Counted from the stretch's first letter, positions 6,640-15,000 are shown. The stretch is DNA of 34,903 bases from Spirochaetales bacterium (GCA_016928415.1 JAFGKU010000100.1:1-34903); one strand, 5' to 3'. Notes: a model not told the origin generated them from the sequence alone. Translations and numbers: made by a program.

Positions 6640-8980
6640 TTTTTCCTCTAATCCGAACGGCGTCGGATGGGCATACACGGCGGCATGTATCGCAGCGAAT
6701 GCATTTTTCCCTGTTTATCACGTGTTTCTTGTAAGGGTTAAACGGGATGGCCTCCACAGGGCAGAATTGAGAGCAGCGGGTGCAGCCTATGCAGTTGTCG
6801 TCGATGTCATAGTAGATGAGGTCGCGGCATTTCCCGGCGGGGCAGATACCCCGGGTGTGAGCCTCGTATTCCTCGGGGAAGTAGCGTAAGGTGGAAAGCA
6901 CCGGATTGGGTGCCGTTCTGCCCAATCCGCACAGGCTCCTTTCCTGTACGGAAACGGCGAGTCGTCTTAATGTTTCCATGTCCTCCTGCTCCGCTTCCCC
7001 GCGGCAGAAATCCTCAAGCAGTTCGAGCATCCTTTTGGTGCCCGTCCTGCAGTAAAGGCATTTACCGCACGATTCCTGCTGTGTAAAAGAGAGGAAATAC
7101 CTTGCCAGGTCAACCATGCAATCCGATTCGTCAAGTACAATAAGGCCGCCGGAACCCATGACGGCGCCGTGGATTTCCAGGCTGTCAAAATCCACGGGAG
7201 TGTCAAGCAGGTTGGCCGGCAGGCATCCTCCGGAAGGGCCTCCTATCTGAACGGCTTTGATTTTTTTGTCCTCCTGAATGCCGCCCCCTATCTCCTCCAC
7301 TATCTGCCGTAGGGTGATGCCCATCGGCACCTCGATCAACCCTCCCCGTTTGATTTTTCCGGCCAGGGCGAAGGTCTTGGTTCCCCTGCTTTTTTCCGTT
7401 CCCATCCGGGTAAAATCGTCTATGTCATGGTTGACAATCCAGGGAATCAGGGCCATTGTCTCCACATTGTTCACGAGGGTCGGTTTCCCCCACAATCCCG
7501 ACTCCGAGGGGTAAGGCGGCCGGATTTCAGGCATGCCCCGTCTGCCTTCAATGGACTTGATCAGGGCCGTTTCTTCACCGCACACGAAGGCACCGGCCCC
7601 TTCGATGACAATAAGGCTCAAGGAAAAACCTGAACCCATGATTTTTCTTCCGGCGAGGTTGTTCTGTTCAAGCAGACTGATAGCCTGTTTCATTTTTTGA
7701 ACAGCCTGTTCGTACTCGGCCCGGATATAAATAAAGGCCTTTGCAATTTTCAAAACATAACAGGCAATCAGGATTCCTTCCAGAACACGGAAAGGGAAGG
7801 ACTCTATAATCATCCTGTCCATGAAGGCACCGGGGTCACCTTCATCGCCGTTACAGATGAAATATTTTTCCCTGCCATCTGATACGGCCAGCAGCCGCCA
7901 TTTTTCACCAGTGGGGAAGCCGGCTCCCCCCCTGCCTCGAAGGCCGCTTTTAACAAGCTTTTGTAAAAACCGTTCAGGATCCCCGGACTCCATTGTTGTC
8001 CGCAGGGCCGAAAAACCGCCTGCTTTCCTGTAGGCATCCAGGTCAAGCGGATCGAGTCTGCCTGACCCTTCCAGGACAACATGGGTTTGTGACCCGGAAA
8101 AACCGGATTCCGGTCCGGTTTCCGGATTGAAGGAAAGGTGCTTGAATATATCCGCTTCCTGTCCCAGGATATTTTTTTCTACCAGCGCGGTAAAACCGTT
8201 AAACAGTTTAGCCGGAAGGCCGTTCGGTTTGAAATGGCTTTCCAGGATCTTCCTGACATCATGACTTTCCAGGTTGCCGTAGAAAAAGGAGGATTCACCG
8301 CTGGTTACTATTTCAATAAACGGCGCTTTAAAAGACACCCCCCGGCAGCCGACTACTTTTACGGCAGCTTCATAGCCGTTCATCCCTATCTCGTCCAGTA
8401 AAGCCCGGTAAACGTCCATGGAACCGGCCGCCTGGCAGCTGGAGCAAAGACATATCCTGATGATTCCTTCCGGAACCCTTTCCTGGGTTCCCGTTGGTAG
8501 ATTTCTCCTGGTGCGCTTTTTATCCTGCTGCAGGAATTCCCTGAATACGGGTTTTATTTTTTGAGTGTTTAAGAATCCGTAAATGGATGAATCGATCTGG
8601 ATGACAGGCGCAAGCATGCAGCAACCCAGGCAGGCTGCCTTCTCAATGGTGAAAAGCTTGTCCGCATCCGTATCCTCTTCATCCGGTATACGAAGGTATT
8701 TTTTAATGGCATGGTATATTGATTCCGCCCCTTTCACGTGACAGGCCGTGCCCACGCAAATCTTGACCCGGTGCCTGCCAGCCGGTTTCAAACGGAATTG
8801 CGTGTAAAAACTTGCCACACCAATTATTTCGCTTAACCGGATATCCAGGGCCTTTGCCAGTTGTTTTAACGCTTCCTCCGGAAGGTAGTTGTTTTCTTTC
8901 TGCAGCCTAAGAAGGATGGGAAGAAGATGTTCCCTCGATCCACCCTCTTCGCTAAGAACCCTTTGAACGTAATCCATCAT
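6629..8980 (-). CDS. Fused NuoE-NuoF-type NADH-binding iron-sulfur flavoprotein (HydC-HydB like)
   Basis: A 783-residue fusion of two proteins that are usually separate. Residues 1-150 are a NuoE/HydC thioredoxin-like [2Fe-2S] domain (C75-x4-C80, C117-x3-C121). Residues 172-250 are a second thioredoxin-like domain as found at the HydB N-terminus, but with Ser216 where the fourth cysteine is expected (C177, C182 and C212 are present). Residues 300-700 are NuoF: FMN/NADH-site motifs GRGGAGFPTG (349-358), NGDEGDPGAF (377-386) and GAGAFVCGEETALI, then the N3-type [4Fe-4S] ligands C638, C641, C644 and C684. The C-terminus has a two-cluster ferredoxin (C730/733/736/740 and C760/763/766/770). This is the layout of NAD(H)-oxidising subunits in electron-bifurcating hydrogenases and relatives (Bfu family). 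The start codon overlaps the stop of the propeller gene, so translation is probably coupled. Confidence 0.9.
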   Translation of the reverse strand: MMDYVQRVLSEEGGSREHLLPILLRLQKENNYLPEEALKQLAKALDIRLSEIIGVASFYTQFRLKPAGRHRVKICVGTACHVKGAESIYHAIKKYLRIPDEEDTDADKLFTIEKAACLGCCMLAPVIQIDSSIYGFLNTQKIKPVFREFLQQDKKRTRRNLPTGTQERVPEGIIRICLCSSCQAAGSMDVYRALLDEIGMNGYEAAVKVVGCRGVSFKAPFIEIVTSGESSFFYGNLESHDVRKILESHFKPNGLPAKLFNGFTALVEKNILGQEADIFKHLSFNPETGPESGFSGSQTHVVLEGSGRLDPLDLDAYRKAGGFSALRTTMESGDPERFLQKLVKSGLRGRGGAGFPTGEKWRLLAVSDGREKYFICNGDEGDPGAFMDRMIIESFPFRVLEGILIACYVLKIAKAFIYIRAEYEQAVQKMKQAISLLEQNNLAGRKIMGSGFSLSLIVIEGAGAFVCGEETALIKSIEGRRGMPEIRPPYPSESGLWGKPTLVNNVETMALIPWIVNHDIDDFTRMGTEKSRGTKTFALAGKIKRGGLIEVPMGITLRQIVEEIGGGIQEDKKIKAVQIGGPSGGCLPANLLDTPVDFDSLEIHGAVMGSGGLIVLDESDCMVDLARYFLSFTQQESCGKCLYCRTGTKRMLELLEDFCRGEAEQEDMETLRRLAVSVQERSLCGLGRTAPNPVLSTLRYFPEEYEAHTRGICPAGKCRDLIYYDIDDNCIGCTRCSQFCPVEAIPFNPYKKHVINREKCIRCDTCRRVCPSDAVRIRGKNDG

Positions 8981-10701
8981 TTTGATCCTATGCAGTAAAG
9001 GTTCTTTAATGTTCTTATGTAGATCCGGCCTCCCTGGAAAGCCGGTGTGCAGACGCTGTCCTCACCAAGTTCCGGCTCACCCAGGAAAGTATATTCCGGG
9101 CCGTCCTTGAAAATGTGCATCGTGCCTTTCCTGTCAAGGTAATATATACGTTCGCCCACCATGATGGGGGAGGCATAAAAGCCTTCTTCGAATTCCCTGG
9201 TCCACAATACCGTTCCTTCCTTCCTGTCCAGGCAGGTGATAAAGCCGTAACCCGCCGAATAATAGATATGCTTTTCCGTCAACAATGGGCTGGTCACATT
9301 GGGAAGGTCGTCTTCTTTTTCAAAAATTATACTGCCGGTATCCACGCTAATGGCTGCACCGACCGCGTTTTCCATGGCCACGAAAACGGTTTGAGAGTCA
9401 CTGGTAGGGGAAGGCGCCATATCGCCGAACATGCAGTCAACAGACCAGAGTTCTTTACCCGTCGCCGCCTCGTAGCAGGCAACGATGGGGGTGGCGTTAA
9501 GTATAATGCGTGCTGCGTCCGGTGTAAGCGCGGGCGAGGCCCAGGAAGGAGCGACATTCCTTTTCGTTTCCCAAAGCAGGCTGCCTGTATCCGCGTTTAA
9601 AGACAATATCTTTTGTGTTTCATTCTGGTCGTATTGAATGTAGACGGCCGCATCATAAGCCAGGAGGGAGGATGAATACCCGTACATGCTTTCAGACGGC
9701 CCCAAATTCATTCCCCACATTTGCCTGCCGTCAAAATCAAAGGCCGCCATATCTCCGTTTGCAAAAATCGCTGTTACAACCCTGCCGTTTACCGCACATG
9801 TGGGAGCCGCATAACCGGTATCCGGGCCGACCTTCGGAGCTGTTTCGGGGGAACCCTTGATGTCTGACAGTTCTTTATTCCACAGCACGGCCCCGGTGTC
9901 CGCGTCAACACAGTGCACAACTTTTTTCCGTTCATCGCCCGTACTGTAGAAAACCCGGTTGCCCCATACAACAGGCGAATTCATGCCGTCCCCTTCTATT
10001 GTTATTTTCCAGAGTATCCCTTTTCCTGTTTCCCCGTCCCATTCGACGGGCGCATCGGATGTATAGGCCCTGCCGTTTCCGTATGGACCCCTGAATCCGG
10101 GCCAGTTGCTTTCATATTCGTTTCTGTAGCTTTCATTCGTTTCAGGAGAAGAGATCGGGATGGAAGCGGTTCCCTCCGCGTCCTGATTCCCGGTTTCGGT
10201 GTTCATTATGAAGACAAGTACCATGACGATTGCCAGAACAGCCGTAACGGCCGTAATTCCAAAACCGATTAATACCGAGCGGGTAATCCGGAATGTCCGG
10301 ACCTTGCTTTCCTTTTCATATGGCATTTCTCTTTTACCGTATTTTCGCTCAATCGTTACAATCACGAGGATACAGACCAGGCATACCGCGGCAAAAAACA
10401 GGATGACGTATCCTCCCGTGGCAACCTGGTTCACGGAAGTGAAATAGGCCTTGCGGACCAGTAGATCAAAGGCCCGGATTTCTTCCTTCAGTTGAGCGTC
10501 TTCCGGGTTATCTTTTGCCCGCATTTTCAGTTCGAGAAGGGCCGGGCTGTCCAGCGGTTTCACCGTGTTTAGCTGGATGAAGGTCGCCAGGACCAGGACT
10601 GATGCGATACCGAGAAAAATAAGGGAAGGAATCAGGATACTCCTTGCGATCAAGTAAATTGTGCGGATATATGCAGGTTCATCTTGTAAACGGATTTTCA
10701 T
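8977..10701 (-). CDS. Three-TM membrane protein with extracytoplasmic PQQ-like beta-propeller
   Basis: 574 residues. TM segments lie near residues 17-45, 95-115 and 145-168. The positively charged loop between TM2 and TM3 (IERKYGKREMPYEKESKVR) suggests it is cytoplasmic, which puts the propeller outside. From about residue 195 there is a PQQ/WD40-like propeller with blades of the type VDADTGAVLWNKEL, LNADTGSLLWETKR and LDRKEGTVLWTREF. These motifs mark the PQQ-like propeller superfamily, but most such proteins bind no PQQ and no catalytic residues for a quinoprotein dehydrogenase were seen. In the operon it follows the NosR-like gene after 10 bases and overlaps the NuoEF gene, so it probably belongs to the same complex as a structural or docking subunit. 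Function not known. Confidence 0.8.
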   Translation of the reverse strand: MKIRLQDEPAYIRTIYLIARSILIPSLIFLGIASVLVLATFIQLNTVKPLDSPALLELKMRAKDNPEDAQLKEEIRAFDLLVRKAYFTSVNQVATGGYVILFFAAVCLVCILVIVTIERKYGKREMPYEKESKVRTFRITRSVLIGFGITAVTAVLAIVMVLVFIMNTETGNQDAEGTASIPISSPETNESYRNEYESNWPGFRGPYGNGRAYTSDAPVEWDGETGKGILWKITIEGDGMNSPVVWGNRVFYSTGDERKKVVHCVDADTGAVLWNKELSDIKGSPETAPKVGPDTGYAAPTCAVNGRVVTAIFANGDMAAFDFDGRQMWGMNLGPSESMYGYSSSLLAYDAAVYIQYDQNETQKILSLNADTGSLLWETKRNVAPSWASPALTPDAARIILNATPIVACYEAATGKELWSVDCMFGDMAPSPTSDSQTVFVAMENAVGAAISVDTGSIIFEKEDDLPNVTSPLLTEKHIYYSAGYGFITCLDRKEGTVLWTREFEEGFYASPIMVGERIYYLDRKGTMHIFKDGPEYTFLGEPELGEDSVCTPAFQGGRIYIRTLKNLYCIGSK

Positions 10702-10711
10702 TGATAATATT

Positions 10712-12005
10712 CTACGCTGCCTTACTTTTTATACGATTCTTTTCCTTTGGGCAAGCTTCTATGCACCTGGCGCAGGAAACACACCGGGCCTTGTTCGGTG
10801 TGTACCCCTCCTTTTTTCTCACAAAAGAGTAACCGATTAAACGAATTCCCATAAGCAGTCCCATGAAGGCCCCTAAAATAATGGAGCCGACAAAGAATTT
10901 TTCCCGTATGGCATCCGCTTCTTCCATCAGGACAGATACGGCCTTTCCCGTTCCGCGAAACGCCTTGCTCTCCAGTGTGAGCGAGGTTTTTCCCGTGGCA
11001 TTTTCATATTGTATCTGTTCCGCCAGCCTCACATCCGGATTCAACTTTGAAAAAAGAGGGGATGTGAGTCCTCCCAGAAGTGCTCCCCCTCCTGCAAGGA
11101 AGGGAACAAGCAGAACCAGTACAACGATTTGCCGGATACTTTTACTGTTGACCGCCGCCTCTTTTTCGGAAACAGGCTGGTCCAGCGCGTCTATCGGGCA
11201 GATGTCTGCGCAGAGGTTGCATTCAAGGCATTCGTCCGGGGTGGTGGTCAGGTGCCAGATAGAGAACCGTGAGAGAAGGTTGTGGAGAACCCCGTAAGGG
11301 CAAAGGAACCGGCAGTACGGCCTGTTTATGAAAACGCTTAAACCCAATACGATTGCCCCGTAGATGAGCATCTCCAGGGGGGCGCTGAGCCTGAAAAATC
11401 CCACGAACGGATCAAACCGGCAGATAAGGAATCCCGATCCCGTATAAACGGAAAGAAGGGCTATTCCCAGGTAGAAAAAAGGTATAATGCTCAACGATTC
11501 GGAAAACCAGGACGGCATTTTAAGGGGCTTCAGCAAAACGACATCCTGAATGGCCCCAAGAGGGCAGACGCCTCCGCAGAAAACCCTGCCGAAAAAGAGG
11601 GTGAAAAAGAGAGGTATCACGAAAAAAAGCAGGGCAATTATCGGGATAACATAATCGGCTGTAATCAGAGCAAGAAACGTGTTCTGAAGGGCGCCCACGG
11701 AACAGATGCATCCCCCTGCGGAAAAAACCCAGATAGACAATGGAGACGACGGAGCAAGCAAGGATACCGTTACGGGATCGTTTTTTCAGGGCAAAGTAAG
11801 CCGAGAGGCAGAGCAGGGCGATCAGGACGAAAAGATCCAGAAAGGAAAGGATGTAATCACGCGGCTGGGGTGTTGTGGGACTCGGTATCTGGTAAGTGGA
11901 CTGGAATTCAGGCCGCGGTATCCGGTCTACGGCAGACAGCACAGATAATGACAGGCAGGTAAGAAGCGTCAATATTGAGCAGATTCTGGCAGCCCGGTCA
12001 GTCAT
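10712..12005 (-). CDS. NosR/NapH-like membrane polyferredoxin, split by a one-base frameshift
   Basis: Two overlapping frames (start 12005, end 10712) join into a normal family member if one base is removed from the G5 run (plus-strand C5 at 11712-11716) or the adjacent T6 run (plus A6 at 11722-11727). Removing a G yields ...YLGFFRRGCICSVGALQ and a 430-residue protein. It has several TM segments, the NosR/NapH cysteine signatures RVFCGGVCPLGA and YCRFLCPYG, a [4Fe-4S] motif CLECNLCADICP, an extracytoplasmic stretch, a last TM segment and a C-terminal CVSCARCIEACP motif. Family members pass electrons between the quinone pool or cytosol and periplasmic redox enzymes. There is no N-terminal FMN-binding domain as in full NosR. 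The start overlaps the end of the ferredoxin gene. If the frameshift is real, the operon's membrane conduit is broken. Confidence 0.75.
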
Positions 12006-12546
12006 TTTTCAACCCTTTCAAAAGGTAAGGTGTGTCGCGGTTTACCCGGCTGATGGCCCGTGCCGGACATTCCCTGGCAATCGAACATTCATTGCAGTTC
12101 AGGCAACGGTCATGCCTTATCTGGAGGAAAAGCGACCCATTGCCGAACACGGTGCATCCGGTTACACATTTGGCGCATCCAATGCAAAGTGATTCATCGA
12201 TCACGTATTCATAGTACGGATCTTCGATGAAAGTTCTTTTTATGGCTCCGGTGGGACAGAGCTGGTTTTCAGCCGCCGTGGTAAGCGTTATTGTATTGGG
12301 CAGAAAATAACCGCTGCAGAGCTGGCAGTATCCGCAAACGGAGTAGGCGTGCACGCACTTGACGGCCGACGGCGTCAATACGCATTTAGTGGCGCATTGC
12401 CCGCATTGGGAGCAGAGGTCTGGATCAATCTGCCAGACCGTATTTTCCGTTTTTGTCTTGAACAGTGAAAATCCGAAAAGAGAGGTTACCCCGGCCAAAA
12501 GGGAGGCAAAGAAACCTTTTTTCAGGAAATCACGCCTGTTCATCAT
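11998..12546 (-). CDS. Tat-exported ferredoxin with four iron-sulfur cluster motifs
   Basis: 182 residues starting MMNRRDFLKKGF, a twin-arginine signal (RRDFLKK), so the protein should be folded with its clusters before export or be anchored by the uncleaved helix (about 11-28). Seventeen cysteines form DmsB/HycB/NrfC-like ferredoxin motifs: C45/C48/C51/C55, C71/C74/C77 with C97, C121/C124/C127/C131 and C148/C151/C154/C160, plus C64. Proteins of this type carry electrons between a membrane subunit and a catalytic partner. Here no such partner is encoded; the neighbours are the NosR-like protein and two beta-propellers. The ATG overlaps the preceding stop, indicating translational coupling. 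Confidence 0.85.
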   Translation of the reverse strand: MMNRRDFLKKGFFASLLAGVTSLFGFSLFKTKTENTVWQIDPDLCSQCGQCATKCVLTPSAVKCVHAYSVCGYCQLCSGYFLPNTITLTTAAENQLCPTGAIKRTFIEDPYYEYVIDESLCIGCAKCVTGCTVFGNGSLFLQIRHDRCLNCNECSIARECPARAISRVNRDTPYLLKGLKND

Positions 12547-12758
12547 CCGCCCTCCTTTCCGGTTGCCTTTTTATAGGAAAGGGCCTGGGGAAGCCCGCAT
12601 TCAGAGACCAGACCGCATCCGCGGCAGATATAATCATTTACGCATTTTTCAAGGGAAAAATTATCCCTGCCTTTGATACCCAGGACGGCTGTTCCGGCAA
12701 TAAGGGTTGTGAAGAAAAAGGTGAATCCCATGGACTTTATAAAATCCCGGCGGGTCAT
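12543..12758 (-). CDS. Tiny Tat-signal iron-sulfur protein with C-x5-C-x2-C-x5-C motif
   Basis: 71 residues, starting at the ATG at 12758, not at the in-frame ATG at 12839: 12758 lies four bases after the NHL gene's stop, has an AAGGATGAGG ribosome site and begins directly with the Tat motif (MTRRDFIK). After one hydrophobic helix (about 12-28) comes a short tail with four cysteines, C39, C45, C48 and C54, in the segment CVNDYICRGCGLVSECGLPQ. The spacing is not that of a classical ferredoxin, but four cysteines in 16 residues suggest one cluster or a metal site. I recall similar CRGC...CGLPQAL small proteins beside NHL/ferredoxin genes in other bacteria, but cannot verify that here. It may be a lid or assembly subunit of the complex. 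Confidence 0.7.
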   Translation of the reverse strand: MTRRDFIKSMGFTFFFTTLIAGTAVLGIKGRDNFSLEKCVNDYICRGCGLVSECGLPQALSYKKATGKEGG

Positions 12759-12762
12759 ACCC

Positions 12763-13731
12763 TCATCCTTTTCTTTTTTCAAAGATACGGACTCCTTTCC
12801 TTTTGGGATCCAGAACATATATTTCATCGTTGGATGCAATGGCTAAATCGGCAATGACAGTGCCTGAATCAAACTGTGCCGGACCGGCCACCACATCCGT
12901 CATATTTCCTTTTACATCATAAACCTTGATCCGTGCAATACCCTTTTCAGCCGTGACCAGGGAACCGTCTTTAAGCAATGCCAGATGGATGGGATTGCAG
13001 CACCCGCCGAATCCTTCAAGTTCGTTTGAAGGAAACCCGATGGATTGCACCGGTTTATTTTTATTGTCAAAAAGGACTATTTTACCACGGCCCGGATTCA
13101 CGACCCATAGGCTGTCCATCTTCCGGGAGGCTATGTCAAAATAAGGGCTGGGAATGACAAACTGTTCGTTCTTACTGGAAATGTAATCGATAAGCCTGCC
13201 GCTCCTGTCGAATTCCATGACCATGGCATTCCCGGCATCCGCGACGTACACCATGTCGCCGTATACGGCTATCGATGTCAGCAATGCCTGGTATCCCAGG
13301 TCCGCCCATTCCGCTTTCCTGTTTCCCCTGTCATCAAATAGGACAACCCCGTTCCTGAATCCCGCATAAAGCGTACCCGTATCATCCACAGCAATACATC
13401 CTGCCTCCTGGGGTAACGTGAAAGCATATTCTTTTTTATGCTCTCCGTTAAATACGACCACATCTTTCCCGCCGGTTATGAATACCCTGTTGTTCGGATC
13501 AAGCGCCATTGCCTTTACTTCCTGCAATTCCGGGTCCAGGAACGCTGTTTCTCTATATGTTATTTTTTCTTTTGGGATATTGGAGAATTCTTCGAGAGAG
13601 TATTCATACGGATTTGTCACACCGGCCTGTTCGGTCACCAGGGGCAGGATTAAAAGGAAGAGGAGAAGCACAACAGAGCCTGTTACGGCAAGGATGAGGA
13701 TGTTGTTCAACCCGGACCTTTTCTTGTTCAA
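12763..13731 (-). CDS. Membrane-anchored NHL-repeat beta-propeller, first gene of the redox operon
   Basis: 322 residues from a TTG start (MNKKRSG...). One N-terminal TM helix (about 10-32) and a basic N-terminus anchor the protein with its bulk outside. From about residue 65 NHL-type repeats follow (AMALDPNNRVFITGGKDVVVF, IAVDDTGTLYAGFRNGVVLF, ...DEIYVLDPKRKGVRIFE). The segment FGGCCNPIHLALL contains an adjacent cysteine pair in an otherwise cysteine-poor propeller, followed by SLVTAEKGIARIKVYD. This block looks strongly conserved in character and may hold a metal or contact an Fe-S partner. The ribosome site for the TTG is weak. A consensus promoter lies about 75 bases upstream and a stem-loop lies in the leader. 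Confidence 0.8.
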   Translation of the reverse strand: MNKKRSGLNNILILAVTGSVVLLLFLLILPLVTEQAGVTNPYEYSLEEFSNIPKEKITYRETAFLDPELQEVKAMALDPNNRVFITGGKDVVVFNGEHKKEYAFTLPQEAGCIAVDDTGTLYAGFRNGVVLFDDRGNRKAEWADLGYQALLTSIAVYGDMVYVADAGNAMVMEFDRSGRLIDYISSKNEQFVIPSPYFDIASRKMDSLWVVNPGRGKIVLFDNKNKPVQSIGFPSNELEGFGGCCNPIHLALLKDGSLVTAEKGIARIKVYDVKGNMTDVVAGPAQFDSGTVIADLAIASNDEIYVLDPKRKGVRIFEKRKG

Positions 13732-13761
13732 AGGACAGCCCCGTTTTTTAAGGCGTGACAG

Positions 13762-13777
13762 CGGCGGTGAACCGCCG
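13762..13777 (-). promoter_or_regulatory. Stem-loop in the redox operon leader
   Basis: CGGCGGT (13762-13768) and ACCGCCG (13771-13777) form a perfect GC-rich palindrome, so the leader RNA would carry a very stable small hairpin about 30 bases before the TTG start at 13731. There is no U-tract next to it on the minus strand, so it is not an intrinsic terminator; it may stabilise the message or slow initiation. Confidence 0.5.
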
Positions 13778-13803
13778 GTAAACGCCGGATGGTTTAATGG
13801 GTA

Positions 13804-13831
13804 ATTATATCGTGCGTGCCTGAACTGTCAA
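13804..13831 (-). promoter_or_regulatory. Promoter of the seven-gene redox operon
   Basis: Read on the minus strand: TTGACA (13831-13826), a 16-base spacer and TATAAT (13809-13804), both boxes matching the sigma-70 consensus exactly. Transcription would start near 13797, giving a leader of about 65 bases. No other good promoter was noticed inside the operon. Confidence 0.85.
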
Positions 13832-13897
13832 GGAGTGTGAAAATTTAAAATCTTTCATCAATGACTGGATGTCATTCCCACAATTTCACACCCACGC

Positions 13898-13926
13898 TTG
13901 ACGGATCTATCTGGTTTCCCTATGAT
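13898..13926 (+). promoter_or_regulatory. Promoter of the MBL-fold gene cluster
   Basis: TTGACG (13898-13903), 17-base spacer, TATGAT (13921-13926). It diverges from the redox operon promoter about 70 bases away. Transcription starting near 13933 excludes the in-frame ATG at 13861 and supports the ATG at 13954, which has an AGG-rich ribosome site. Confidence 0.75.
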
Positions 13927-13953
13927 CAATTTATAAAAAGGCAGGTAAAAATT

Positions 13954-14949
13954 ATGTTTATAGTGATTATTGTCATTATCGGCTTTCTCCTGTTCATTGC
14001 CCTGGCCCTGGGTGTGGCCATTGCCCTCTCTGTAAAAAAACAGAAACAGAATGTGCTGGCAATAAAAGCCATGCATTTTGATAAACTGTCTTCCTATGGT
14101 TCGGTTAATTCATTATCAATTACTCCGCTTATGGACTTCTATACCGACAGGGATGATATGAAGACCGAGGCGGGAGTTTCTTACCTGATAAAAGCAGATG
14201 ATCTGACAATTCTTTTTGATTTCGGCGCCAATCAGAATGGCGAACACCCGAGCCCCTTGATTCAAAATATGGAAAAATTGGGTATCAGCGTTGTGGATAT
14301 TGATATGATTTTTTTAAGTCATATCCATAATGATCATGTGGGTGGATTTGAAGAGTCGAGGAATAAGTGCTTCAGCCTTTCAAAAGGTAAAGTCTCTGTC
14401 CCTGAAGTAACCGTTTATTCACCCGTCCCGGTAACGCCTTCCCAATGGAATCCGGGCCTCAGGGTGGAGGCAACAGGCGGACCCAGGGTTTTGGCTCCCG
14501 GGATCGTATCTTTGGGGCCCATCCCGCGGAATTTGCTGATCCTGGGGAATACGGAAGAGCAGGCCATGGCTGTCAATGTCAAAGGAAAAGGATTAGTCCT
14601 TATCATCGGATGCGGGCATCCGACGGTCCAGGAAATCGTCCGCAGGGCCAGGCAGTTATTTAACGAACCCATTTATGGAATTTTCGGGGGTCTTCATTTC
14701 CCCGTTAACGGCGGGCGTGTCTTCATTGCGTCTCTTAATGCGCAGAAATTCGTATCCACGGCAAATCCCTTTAAACCCATCAGTGAAGCGGATACGGAAG
14801 CCGCTATCGATTTTTTGAAAAAAGAAGAAAGCATCCGGTACGTTTCCCTCTCCCCCCATGACAGTTCCGATTGGAGCCTTGAGAAGTTTCGAACGGCCTT
14901 TGGTGCAAAGTACAGGGATTTATTGGTTGGGAAAACACTTGAATTTTAG
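13954..14949 (+). CDS. Membrane-anchored metallo-beta-lactamase-fold hydrolase
   Basis: 331 residues from the ATG at 13954. An N-terminal TM helix (MFIVIIVIIGFLLFIALALG) is followed by an MBL-fold domain: LSHIHNDHVGG carries the HxHxDH metal motif, and IIGCGHPTVQEIV, GGLHFP and the late SPHDSSD supply further histidines and an aspartate. The overall pattern resembles the MBL subfamily annotated as dihydropterin-ribofuranosyl-aminobenzene phosphate synthase-like, whose substrates are mostly unknown. It has its own promoter and starts a same-strand run with the lipoprotein, Nudix and channel genes. Substrate unknown. Confidence 0.8.
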   Translation: MFIVIIVIIGFLLFIALALGVAIALSVKKQKQNVLAIKAMHFDKLSSYGSVNSLSITPLMDFYTDRDDMKTEAGVSYLIKADDLTILFDFGANQNGEHPSPLIQNMEKLGISVVDIDMIFLSHIHNDHVGGFEESRNKCFSLSKGKVSVPEVTVYSPVPVTPSQWNPGLRVEATGGPRVLAPGIVSLGPIPRNLLILGNTEEQAMAVNVKGKGLVLIIGCGHPTVQEIVRRARQLFNEPIYGIFGGLHFPVNGGRVFIASLNAQKFVSTANPFKPISEADTEAAIDFLKKEESIRYVSLSPHDSSDWSLEKFRTAFGAKYRDLLVGKTLEF

Positions 14950-15000
14950 ATTGGTGCAGGAGCTTGATACATGAGATTGATACAAGAAGTCAGGTCTGGT

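Noticed and set aside
5137-8980. [FeFe]-hydrogenase (HydABC).
   Set aside because: The HydB/HydC-like parts are present, but the third protein has no H-cluster motifs (no TSCCPxW, MPCxxKxxE or similar) and has an FAD fold instead.
8977-10701. PQQ-dependent alcohol or glucose dehydrogenase.
   Set aside because: The blades are of the PQQ-like superfamily, but no quinoprotein active-site residues or heme motif were seen, and the first 170 residues are a membrane anchor.
12759-12839. In-frame ATG at 12839 as start of the tiny Tat protein.
   Set aside because: It would place the Tat motif at residue 29 and overlap the NHL gene by 77 bases; the ATG at 12758 has its own ribosome site and begins with the Tat motif.
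13861-13953. ATG at 13861 as start of the MBL gene.
   Set aside because: The promoter boxes (13898-13926) lie inside this stretch; the transcript starts downstream.
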